Assembly: GCA_018985225.1 (NCBI GenBank)
Contig: JADGIF010000301.1
Location: 1 to 11,391 of the forward strand
DNA length: 11,391 bases
Direction: 5' to 3'
Source: Amoeboradix gromovi
Lineage: Eukaryota; Sanchytriomycota; Sanchytriomycetes; Sanchytriales; Sanchytriaceae
This document shows positions 1-7,369 of this stretch, piece by piece; the stretch's first letter is position 1, and each line of letters starts with the position of its first letter. The position numbers were made by a program, and so were the translations under genes. Under the pieces are notes generated by a model that ran no database searches, had not been told where the DNA came from, and saw only the letters and a program-made list of their open reading frames with translations.

Positions 1-72
1 AAGAGTAATGATGTTAGTATAACATTACAAAATGACTCTAGAAAAGAGTACCGTCTAAGAAAATGCACCTTT

Positions 73-240
73 TGCTTAGATGCTCAAAGACCTCATATCT
101 AGTTTTATTTTGAAAAGAGGAATACAATCAATGAAAGAAAATTGGTATAATAGAAGAAGATCTTTTATTAATGATAGCATTTCCTCCGTATGGTGCACCT
201 TTAAATATGACTTCGTCTAGTTTTTATATTTGGTGTCCCA
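73..240 (+). repeat. Dispersed repeat, left copy (inverted partner at 11203-11391)
   Basis: This block matches the reverse complement of the last ~190 bases of the window. Identity is about 90% over the best 110 bp, with one 3-nt gap and about 25 extra bases in the other copy. It holds a short frame from the ATG at 131 to the TAG at 218-220 (29 codons). The other copy keeps the same frame (28 codons), the 3-nt gap removing one Arg codon. Similarity continues past the stop, so a recent duplication explains the match as well as coding constraint would. No transposase or target-site duplication is visible. It may be a non-autonomous mobile repeat, a pseudogene fragment, or the last exon of a small gene family. 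Confidence 0.75.
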
Positions 241-602
241 TTACCTTCATATGGGCTTAACTTTGAAATTGAATAGGTTGTTCAGAAACTCTCTATAACT
301 TATTATAGCCTTCGAATCAAATATTTGTTTAAACTTAATGCTAACGAGGTACCTCACCACTACTTGCCTCGGAGAAACCGTCAAGCGGGTCTCATTCAAT
401 CTCTGAATGATATACCTTCTAGAATCATGATTGCGACAACTTAAAAGTACGGTAGAATTTTTATGGTATATCAAATAGAGCTTCCAAGTGATCCTCCGGT
501 GATATACTATAGATAACACTGCTGTTGAGCTTCATTTTGGGCGTTGCTAATTTTGATGTTTCTAACATTGGAAATGTTCACAAAATATACAGAATAAATT
601 TA
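241..602. other. Intergenic stretch with no supported gene
   Basis: A minus-strand open frame covers 247-519, but it begins at GTG, has no internal ATG and no AATAAA near its end. A nearby minus-strand ATG (533-535) opens a 24-codon frame that cannot be joined to it by a convincing GT-AG intron. The only clear signal is the minus-strand polyA signal of the next gene at 599-604. Confidence 0.5.
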
Positions 603-604
603 TT
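599..604 (-). terminator. AATAAA polyA signal overlapping a stop codon
   Basis: Read on the minus strand, the TAA TAA double stop of the 603-950 gene forms AATAAA, so the signal starts inside the first stop codon. Confidence 0.6.
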
Positions 605-950
605 AAACTGGAAGCTGTTCGTATGCTTGAATTGGATCTCCATTGTAATATCTTTTTATTTCAGTTATTCCTACTTGTAGAGTTTCGTCATTAAGTCTAA
701 AGTAGTCGTCTAATTCTACTAACCATTGAATAACGAACAAAAAAAGCGAGTGTATCACCGTAGTTGATGCATAATCTATGGGGTCCACTATTAATGACAA
801 CTTTGGGGAAAGCCAGGATATAAAATGGAGCCAAGATAGCAATGGATGAAGTAGTCCGATGTACCTTATTGCTAGCGCTATTACTGAGTGATCTAGAAAG
901 TACAAAAGCGCGCATATAGCTAGGAGGGAAGCAGGAATACGATCACTCAT
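603..950 (-). CDS. Small multi-pass membrane protein, unrecognised
   Basis: The protein has 115 residues and starts at an ATG (948-950). I do not recognise the family. Three hydrophobic stretches can be seen at roughly residues 7-33, 37-55 and 62-80, followed by a polar, acidic tail (residues 81-115) rich in Asp, Glu and Tyr. That suggests a small integral membrane protein with a soluble C-terminus. The first stretch has no clear signal-peptide cleavage site, so it may be a membrane helix. Support for a real gene is the ATG start, the hydrophobic pattern, and a double TAA stop that forms AATAAA, the same 3' end seen in recognised genes here. An AT-rich TATATA-like run lies about 40 bp upstream (989-996). 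It sits 97 bp downstream of eIF1 on the same strand. eIF1 has its own polyA signal in the gap, so the two are probably separate transcripts. Confidence 0.6.
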   Translation of the reverse strand: MSDRIPASLLAICALLYFLDHSVIALAIRYIGLLHPLLSWLHFISWLSPKLSLIVDPIDYASTTVIHSLFLFVIQWLVELDDYFRLNDETLQVGITEIKRYYNGDPIQAYEQLPV

Positions 951-1026
951 TTAGTGAGAAAATATTAAGTTTCAAGTAAAGAGCGTCAATATATATGCAA
1001 TTACTATGCAAGTTGGTTAATGTCTA

Positions 1027-1032
1027 TTTATT
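1027..1032 (-). terminator. AATAAA polyA signal of eIF1
   Basis: TTTATT on the plus strand is AATAAA on the minus strand, beginning 15 nt after the eIF1 stop codon. Confidence 0.6.
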
Positions 1033-1047
1033 AAGCATATAATGCGA

Positions 1048-1344
1048 TCAAAATCCATGGACCTTAACCTCGTCTTGTTGGCAAATTTCTTGCTCAATTA
1101 AAAATACTTTAATTTTCTCCCGTTGATCACCGCTAAGTTGTATAATCTCCATGCTATCATCGTCTTTGACTATGGTTCCATTACAAGCAAATTCCTTTTT
1201 AAAGTACTTCACCATTTTCTTTTGGTCTAGATCAACTGGAAGACCTTGAACTGTCGTTAAAGTTTTTCTTCCGTTTCTTTGCTGAACTCGAACATGTATT
1301 ACGTGTTTCTCAAATAATCCTTCGTTGAAGACATCTGTAGACAT
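1048..1344 (-). CDS. EIF1: Translation initiation factor eIF1 (SUI1 family)
   Basis: eIF1 binds the 40S ribosomal subunit near the P site, promotes scanning and blocks initiation at non-AUG codons. The deduced protein has 98 residues; animal eIF1 is about 113. The SUI1 fold covers most of it. It contains the near-invariant QQRNGRKTLTTVQG motif, the FKKEFACNG stretch, the IQLSGDQR motif and the C-terminal VHGF ending. The start is the ATG at 1342-1344. The frame stays open further upstream, but only from a GTG, and starting at the ATG gives an MSxDxF opening like the N-terminus of known eIF1. The N-terminal tail is shorter than usual, about 20 residues before the core. A TATAAAT sits about 60 bp upstream. 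The stop is TGA, unlike the TAA-in-AATAAA ends of several neighbours. Confidence 0.96.
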   Translation of the reverse strand: MSTDVFNEGLFEKHVIHVRVQQRNGRKTLTTVQGLPVDLDQKKMVKYFKKEFACNGTIVKDDDSMEIIQLSGDQREKIKVFLIEQEICQQDEVKVHGF

Positions 1345-1402
1345 TGAGTGGGGGTTTGATTCGTCACAAATTAGAATTGCTCTGATCTTTCTCACATACT
1401 AG

Positions 1403-1409
1403 ATTTATA
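1403..1409 (-). promoter_or_regulatory. Possible TATA box of eIF1
   Basis: TATAAAT on the minus strand ends about 58 bp upstream of the eIF1 ATG, so transcription would start roughly 30 bp before the coding region. In AT-rich DNA such a match can be chance. Confidence 0.3.
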
Positions 1410-1762
1410 CAGTGCTTCAAAACTCTAAACGATATTAAACTGAGTGAATTTACTAAAACAAGTCCAACCTGCCGAAAACGAATTGGTAAATTCTCACTCT
1501 GCAATATTTCATTTAGAAATTCAGTTTTAAATTTTATTGTAACTGCTGGCTACTCTGGTAATTTGTTTTAAGTTTGGCGTTTATTTCGACGATGTTACGC
1601 GTGAATTCGAGAACTCAGGGTAGTTTCATAATAATTGGATTTTGTAACTTCTTGCTTAATTAAGTAAACAAATTGTTCATTTTTATACTAAATGTAAATG
1701 TCTCTGCAGGGAATTTGTCTTATGATTTCACATTTCTGAACCAATCCCCTGAAACAAGAAAA

Positions 1763-1851
1763 GTACGTATTCATTCAAAATGCTTGAAGAAATATACGTT
1801 GACATATAAACATTCTTTCACGCCTTTTGAATAACTTTTTTACTAATGTAG
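1763..1851 (+). other. Candidate Rap1 leader intron completing the start codon
   Basis: No ATG precedes the conserved Rap1 N-terminus; the DNA reads tag|TGCGCGAA. A strong donor (GTACGT at 1763) and an acceptor with a good branch site (TACTAATGTAG, ending at 1851) define an 89-nt intron. Exon 1 ends in A, so splicing yields A|TG CGC GAA, giving the expected Met-Arg-Glu. Trans-splicing of a leader ending in A onto the same acceptor would give the same result and cannot be excluded. Confidence 0.5.
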
Positions 1852-2427
1852 TGCGCGAATATAAATTAGTAGTATTAGGAAGTGGAGGTGTTGGTAAATC
1901 AGCCTTGACCGTACAATTTGTCCAATCTATATTTGTTGAGAAATATGACCCAACCATTGAAGATTCATATCGTAAACAAGTTGAAATCGACGGACAGCAA
2001 TGTATGTTGGAGATATTGGATACCGCCGGAACTGAACAGTTTACTGCGATGAGAGACATGTACATGAAGAAGGGCGAAGGTTTTGCTTTAGTATATTCAA
2101 TTACATCTCAAGCGACTTTTGCTGACCTTAATGAATTGAGAGAGCAGATTACTCGAGTTAAAGATTCTCCTAAAGTAGTTATTATTTATTTAGGTTCCAA
2201 TGGTGCTTTGCGGTAACAAATGTGATTTGGTGGACGATCGAGTTGTTAGCACACAAGAAGGGCAAACTCTAGCAAATAATTGGGGAAGCACATTCTTGGA
2301 AACCTCTGCTCGAAAGAAGATTAACGTTGATGAAGTCTTTTATGATTTAGTGCGACAAGTTAACAAACAACTACCAGATGCTGGACAAAAGAAGAAGAAA
2401 TCCGGAGGAGGATGCATGATTTTGTAA
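1852..2427 (+). CDS. RAP1: Ras-related GTPase Rap1
   Basis: Rap1 is a membrane-anchored GTPase that controls integrin and cadherin adhesion and polarity. The spliced protein has about 185 residues against 184 in vertebrate Rap1. Visible motifs in order: P-loop GSGGVGKS (10-17), effector loop YDPTIEDSY (32-40), DTAGTEQF with Thr at 61 (diagnostic of Rap; Ras has Gln), GNKCDL near 115-119, TSARKK near 146-151, a lysine-rich tail and the CaaX box CMIL. Leu at the last position predicts geranylgeranylation. Coding is interrupted by a 19-nt intron (2175-2193); removing it restores the conserved [11 protein letters not shown] strand. The initiator Met seems to be made by splicing (A at 1762 plus TG at 1852-1853). 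The gene converges on TOM40, 34 bp away, and its AATAAA begins 5 nt after the stop. Confidence 0.96.
2175..2193 (+). other. 19-nt intron in Rap1
   Basis: The segment gtagttattatttatttag begins with GT and ends with AG. Read through, it breaks the Rap1 frame; removed, it joins RVKDSPK to [12 protein letters not shown] exactly as in the family. It is phase 0 and almost entirely A/T. Confidence 0.93.
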
Positions 2428-2431
2428 TACC

Positions 2432-2437
2432 AATAAA
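2432..2437 (+). terminator. AATAAA polyA signal of Rap1
   Basis: The signal begins 5 nt after the Rap1 stop and lies within the 34-bp gap to the convergent TOM40 gene. Confidence 0.6.
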
Positions 2438-2460
2438 CAGCAGTTAATTAAACAATTGCA

Positions 2461-2466
2461 TTTATT
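2461..2466 (-). terminator. AATAAA polyA signal overlapping the TOM40 stop
   Basis: The last codon and stop of TOM40 (CAA TAA) plus the next A form AATAAA on the minus strand. Confidence 0.6.
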
Positions 2467-3307
2467 GTTCCATTGTCAAAGATATTCCAGCCTTCTGCTC
2501 GCCTTTAAAATGATCTAATTCGCCGGACAAACCAATTGTGATACCTGGCATCAATCTGTACTCCATTACGCTAGAGACCTTTCCCATAGTATCAAGACCA
2601 ACTTTTATCATAGCTTGCTGGAAAATATATCTTGCACCAGTCTGAGTCATAGACCCATTTGGAGAAACAGTGAGTTCAGAGGCCAAACTAACTTTATCTG
2701 ATAATGGGTGAGCATAACTAGCTGTTAAAGTTTGATTTGAAGGGGATTTTGTAATTGATAAGCAAAACTCTGGAGATAAGAATGGCTGGTAAGTAAATCC
2801 CACAGGCACCGGAGGAGCTGCTTCTTTATTCTCCAAAATGTTAGATCCGCTGTGATGAAATGACAGAGAGGCTCCCAATTCTGCAGCTTGGTAAACCTCT
2901 AACCCAACAATGAATTTTTCACTTACTTTATGAAGATATCCAATAGAGTTAAGTACTCCGGGAATCCACTTAGCGTTAGCGCAGTTGGCGTGACTTATAT
3001 ATTCTACCTCTGTCTGGGTTTGCTGACCTTGCGTGTTAATTTGATGTTGAGCTTTTGCAACTATCTGAGAAGACTTGTTATCAAAGATCATTCGATTCAA
3101 TCTGAATAAGCCGCTACTGATTCCAACCATGGACTGCATAAACACATTATCATCCAAAAACATGGAACCGAACTGGTAATTATCGCCGATATTGTGCATC
3201 ACACTAAAATTTTGGGAGAAGTTTTTTGTAATATCTGCTCTCAAGCCTTTAAACGGTGCTGGGAAGATATTCTTGGGTTGCTTGTGGAAATTTTCAAAGT
3301 TAAACAT
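2462..3307 (-). CDS. TOMM40: Mitochondrial import channel TOM40
   Basis: TOM40 is the beta-barrel pore of the mitochondrial outer membrane through which nearly all precursor proteins enter. The protein has 281 residues; human TOM40 is 361. The proline-rich N-terminal extension of vertebrates is absent. The porin-3 barrel covers nearly the whole chain. It begins with a NIFPAPFKGLRADITKNFS segment matching the ELFP..EGVKLTVNKGLS start of known TOM40, followed by an NYQFG motif. The C-terminus reads KAGISLTM (272-279), a perfect beta-signal (polar-x-Gly-x-x-hydrophobic-x-hydrophobic) for insertion by the SAM complex. The strand 5-7 area looks a few residues shorter than in vertebrates. The ATG at 3305-3307 is the first in frame. 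No intron is needed. A perfect hairpin lies directly upstream (3310-3338). Confidence 0.9.
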   Translation of the reverse strand: MFNFENFHKQPKNIFPAPFKGLRADITKNFSQNFSVMHNIGDNYQFGSMFLDDNVFMQSMVGISSGLFRLNRMIFDNKSSQIVAKAQHQINTQGQQTQTEVEYISHANCANAKWIPGVLNSIGYLHKVSEKFIVGLEVYQAAELGASLSFHHSGSNILENKEAAPPVPVGFTYQPFLSPEFCLSITKSPSNQTLTASYAHPLSDKVSLASELTVSPNGSMTQTGARYIFQQAMIKVGLDTMGKVSSVMEYRLMPGITIGLSGELDHFKGEQKAGISLTMEQ

Positions 3308-3309
3308 TT

Positions 3310-3338
3310 AAAAGGAGATTTTGATGTATTCTCCTTTT
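3310..3338 (-). promoter_or_regulatory. Perfect inverted repeat next to the TOM40 start
   Basis: AAAAGGAGA (3310-3318) and TCTCCTTTT (3330-3338) are exact 9-bp inverted copies around an 11-nt loop. The near arm ends 2 bp upstream of the TOM40 ATG. It could fold in the 5' leader or be a protein-binding palindrome; its function is unknown. Confidence 0.45.
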
Positions 3339-4011
3339 CAGAAAAGCTGTGTATTAAATTTATGTACTCTAAATTGAAGTGAGCGCCAAATTTTAGAATA
3401 ACAATGATTTAATATTTATCATTTTGAAAAGTAATTTCTAAAGCCTTGGATATTTTCAAAATTTATCACCCCTGCGACTTTCAAAGTTCTAGCGCATCTA
3501 TATGCAATGTCTACTACAAATGTGCTCCTCCCTACTCTTTCCTTTTCATCCTATTTACATTTTGTTAATATTTATATACCATCGCCCTTGCGTATACTGC
3601 ATTTCTATATATCTAACGCTATATTATATATTCAGTAGCTTTGTGTGGAACACACCTCAAGGCCAATCTCATTTTAATGCTTATGCTTTCCTATTCGTCT
3701 AAATAGGAGACTTTAGTAATCAGAGTTTAAGTATGCAGCACTTCCTAGTTGCAGATCAATTTGGTTACATTTGGTCTGTGCGACAGAGCCTCTTTCTTAA
3801 ATTTATTCTTCAGTCAAGTGATTAAAGTATGCCACCAAGTATTGAATTATGTCGAATGAATTTGCCTTGTTTTCCTAGAAAATTACTATGTATCGCAATA
3901 TTGGGCTTCGTTACAAATAATTTTGCATGAACACAATCTAAAGTTAATTATATTTAATTTCTCTGGCGATTCCTTTTCAAAATGGATCCTCATGACCTAT
4001 TTTTTGATTAC
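3339..4011. other. Divergent intergenic region between TOM40 and the Rb-like gene
   Basis: This should carry both promoters. A plus-strand open frame (3502-3702) is a run of pyrimidine-rich hydrophobic codons without family features. I see no RNA gene. The right end carries an ATG (3982) opening a 34-codon frame that ends on the Rb start codon, described separately. Confidence 0.5.
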
Positions 4012-4086
4012 GTAAGTTACGTCGTTTCAAGTCCCCATTCAAATCCCACCCCTCAATCGAAACATATACCATTTTTAGTTAAATGA
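3982..4086 (+). promoter_or_regulatory. Upstream ORF or leader intron ahead of the Rb-like gene
   Basis: The ATG at 3982 opens a 34-codon frame whose TGA (4084-4086) overlaps the Rb ATG (4083-4085) as ATGA. The same interval also looks like an intron: GTAAGT at 4012 and TTTTTAG ending at 4078, 67 nt, leaving TTAA before the ATG. The two readings are alternatives. The acceptor could also be a trans-splice site. Confidence 0.35.
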
Positions 4087-6459
4087 AGCGAGAATTACAC
4101 TCTCCAGATTCAATTTCTAAAAAGAATTCTAACCTTGGTAATTTTTATGAATGGATTCAAGAAATCATTTGCCTAGCAAACCAGGAATGGTCTCCTGAAT
4201 TTGAACAAATTACAAAATTCACCACCGAGTTGATCCACAACCAGTCCTCCTCTTGTGCGATGTACAACATAACCAAGTTTGATTATATCCTTCATTTAAT
4301 CAACCAGTGTGCCATCCACTATCCTAATTATTCCAATGTTCTAGCAGTAACCCGTCAAACTGTTGAATCCTTAATTATTAGAAATGATTTGAACAAGGCA
4401 TTGATAAAGGAGTATGCCGTTGCTTTCAATTTATTATTTAAAAAGAGATGGCAATTGCCTTTTAATAATTATGCAACGCCCCTCCAGAGCAGCGTCAGCT
4501 TTATCGATTTAATATTTAACCATGGATATAACATATTCTTGTTTATTAAATCTTGCTACGATATGAATACCAACACCAATTCTCGTATTCTATTTGGTTT
4601 CCTTGCTTACGTTTTACAGGAAATGTACTTCAGTATACCTCATACAATCCCGGTATCAATTTTGATTAATCAGTGTACAGCTAGCCAGCAAGAAACAGTC
4701 AACAAACATCCTAACAATCAAATCGTTGCTTACTTGTTCATCAAGTGGGACATTAGCTGTGATTTCATTCCTCAATTTCATGATGAGTTTAATAAATGCA
4801 AGGACTTGGTTCCTACATGGTTCAGCAGTAGCAATAAAGGTGATTATACTCCACTGCTGTACAAGTTCAATCAAACAATCCAGCTGCTCTTCAACAACTC
4901 ATCAGAACTAGGGATGGACATTTATGCTAAACCTTGTAGACTAATATATAGCCAATGCCCTAACACTAGATTGCTAAAATTCAACAAAGCTGCACCGCCT
5001 AATAGAAATTTCAGATCAAACGATACGTTTAATTCCAGCAGCTCAGTCAACATGGACAAATTTAAATCTACAAGCACAAATATTACCAACTCGAATGATA
5101 CTACTAATGGTTGCACATCCACTGTGAAAACATGCAGACCTGTGCGCCAGTTATTGCAGCTCTTACCCCGCTTATCATTTGATATTTCAGCTATTAATGA
5201 GTATCCTGAATTTACCAACAAATTACATGATATCCAGTCCAAATACCAGGATGAACATCACCTGATCAATTTCCCAATCATAGGGTTTGTTTGTACCTTT
5301 ATAAATCACTGCAACCATCAAAACATAATGTTGACTAACAAGTTGCTGGACATTATGGCAACCGTATTGTTCGACATATGGCATAGCACAATGACTAACA
5401 CTTTTGGGAACTCCACTGCATATTCTGCATGGAACAGCCACCCAATGGAGTTTATTTACAGCATCCCAGTAATTCAAACCAGCAACTACTACACTCACAC
5501 AGTAAAACAGATTAACGAATCGTTTATTGATTATCATAGTAAAAGACATGCTGATGCATTTCCAGAGTGTATAGAAGTCATATTTACAATGATGAAGCAA
5601 GAATACTTACTGGTTGGTATATGGCAACAGCCTGAACTGTTCAACACTTTTGCATTGTATAACATGAGCAAACAGGACAATAGTGATGGAGCACGAGCTA
5701 AGGAAATGCTGGGAATGATGGATGAGGAAATGGAGGTACTTTACAACAACCAACAGGATATATACAGTAGCATAAGAACAAGTATGGAGAGCATGGACAG
5801 GGATGCTGCCAGAGATACTGCCAAATGTAACTGGTCAGGCACCACCTGCTCATTAATTTTAGATTATGTGCCTTCAGAGTATACAAATTTAGATTCTTTT
5901 ATAATGTACATATTTATGTGTATAATAGAAGAAGGTATAACGGCAACCCGGCTAATGATGGAGAATGTTAACAATGACTTTAAAATAAAAAGTAGAGAGG
6001 AAGTAACAGAGATATTAACCAGATTCGTAGCTATAATAATATTAAAGGAAGATAGATTTAGAATGATGGATTATAGAGATATGAGGCTCATGATAATGTG
6101 CGGATTGTACGGGATATGTAAATATATGGATTTGAAGCTATCATTAGCGGATTGCATAGGGGCCATGGAGTCGTCACAAATGGCATTCAACAAGCAAAGT
6201 TTATACATGATATATGACAAGACATTGCAGAACAACGAAATAATATACTGTGATTTGATAGTGTTTTTTAATACTCATTTTGTGCCAACTTTTGGTAATT
6301 TGATACGGCATTTTAGTAAGACGGTAATGTTACTTAATGTAGGAAGAGATGCCGGAAATGATGGGTTCACCATTTAAACAGTACATGGGAGTACACGCGA
6401 GTCCAGGGATATTTAGAATGACATCTAATGCGGTAATGGGGACATGGATGAGTCCATAA
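4083..6459 (+). CDS. Retinoblastoma-family pocket protein
   Basis: Pocket proteins repress E2F transcription factors and hold cells in G1. The gene encodes 785 residues: 747 codons, a 19-nt intron, then 38 codons. The N-terminal helical domain spans about 20-330, pocket A about 350-525 (opening CRPVRQLLQLL, closing WQQPELFNTF), a short spacer, and pocket B about 600-747. Pocket B carries IMCGLYGICK (671-680), matching human residues around Cys706, Tyr709 and Lys713, and IVFFNTHF (726-733), matching IVFYNSVF. Most LxCxE-cleft residues are therefore kept, with Phe729 replacing Tyr756 and Asn730 matching Asn757. Exon 2 adds three Ser-Pro sites, like the CDK sites that follow pocket B in Rb. The C-terminal E2F/DP-binding core appears absent. 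TAA TAA forms AATAAA at the end. I cannot tell RB1 from the p107/p130 branch. Confidence 0.9.
6324..6342 (+). other. 19-nt intron in the Rb-like gene
   Basis: The segment gtaatgttacttaatgtag is GT-AG and the same length as the Rap1 intron. Without splicing the frame ends 17 codons later in unrelated sequence. With splicing the frame runs through three Ser-Pro motifs, as expected after pocket B, to a double stop inside AATAAA. Confidence 0.87.
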
Positions 6460-6463
6460 TAAA
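6458..6463 (+). terminator. AATAAA polyA signal overlapping the Rb-like stop
   Basis: The stop TAA (6457-6459) and the second TAA plus A form AATAAA. It fits the spliced gene model, not the unspliced stop at 6375-6377. Confidence 0.65.
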
Positions 6464-7369
6464 ATTTTTGATCATATATGTTCCGCTTAACTCTGTTCCT
6501 CCTTAAAAAGCGCTGATTTCCGGGATAATCGAGAATTTCCACGTAGAAATTAGCAATGCTAGTAAATCCGTTACAGTAATTTGTCACGCTTGCACTACCC
6601 TGAGGTGAGATTGAATAAGGATACATGTACTTGTATATATTCCTTGCTGCCATATACTCTCTATTGTTACACCGGTAAGAACATTCACATACGAATTATT
6701 GAATGAATGGTTTGTAGCCTTATTTATCGTTGATCTCTTTCTAGGCATTAAAAGACATCTAATTGTTCCATGTTTGGACCAGTTCCTCAACGTTGATCTA
6801 TGTATGCTACAATTATTAGTTATTTCTTTAGATTTGACATGTTCAGGATTACATCTATTGATTACATTTACCTTTAGTCAGAGTGGAGAATATAGAGTGT
6901 TTACGGTACTTGAAAAATCTAGAAAAGTCATGAAATTATATAAAAATGCATATAAATTTGCGATAGATGATTTGTTTTACAAAATCTATTAGCTATCAGA
7001 AAATCATGATAAAGCCAAATAAAGATAGTCGAAAGACAGTGCCTGTTTGAAGCATGAATTTGCAATATCATTCTCTTACACTTTGAACGAATATAGTTGC
7101 AAGGCTTAGGTCATAAACTGAGTATCCCGTTACGAAACTAAAAGCAGCTTAACCAAAACAATTTTTTTAAATATCCTCTAAGTTAAGTAGAACCATGGGC
7201 AGCTGAATTTATTATTCTGAGACGATAGTCCATGCAAATATCACGATGAGAATTATAGACCTCGTGCCATAGTTTTGTTTAAGATAAGAAACCTGCGGTT
7301 CTTCGCAGCCTGCGTAATGTGAATAATTTCATTAATAAATCAAATCACGCCTGTAACGATTACTCCTTA
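6464..7369. other. Intergenic region between Rb-like and USP genes
   Basis: A minus-strand frame (6330-6653, ATG start, 107 codons) overlaps the second Rb exon and is treated as a finding. A plus-strand frame at 6699-6992 starts only at TTG and shows no domain. From 7000 to 7369 I see nothing but presumed promoter and leader sequence of the USP gene. No tRNA or snRNA was recognised. Confidence 0.5.

Larger units (their letters stand above)
1345..1851. other. Divergent intergenic region between eIF1 and Rap1
   Basis: About 500 bp separate the two divergent genes, so both promoters should lie here. Apart from the possible eIF1 TATA box and the candidate Rap1 leader intron (1763-1851), I see no open frame, RNA gene or repeat. 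Confidence 0.5.

Noticed and set aside
247-519. Minus-strand open frame of 90 codons
   Set aside because: It begins at GTG, contains no ATG, has no polyA signal at its end, and no credible GT-AG junction links it to the nearby ATG-started frame.
1335-1395. GTGAGA...CTACAG as an intron near the eIF1 start
   Set aside because: Removing it deletes the best start codon and puts the next exon out of frame with the conserved eIF1 core.
3502-3702. Plus-strand frame of 66 codons with hydrophobic residues
   Set aside because: The hydrophobicity reflects pyrimidine-rich composition; there is no family feature, no polyA signal and no neighbouring support.
4040-4056. ATTCAAATCCC resembling a tRNA B box
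   Set aside because: No matching A box, acceptor stem or anticodon arm can be folded around it.
6433-6452. A possible 20-nt intron that would extend the Rb tail by about 18 residues
   Set aside because: The length departs from 19, the acceptor (gatgag) is poor, the added residues do not resemble the Rb C-terminal core, and it would skip the double stop that forms AATAAA.
6699-6992. Plus-strand frame of 97 codons
   Set aside because: It starts at TTG, has no domain, and has no polyA signal overlapping its stop as the firm genes have.
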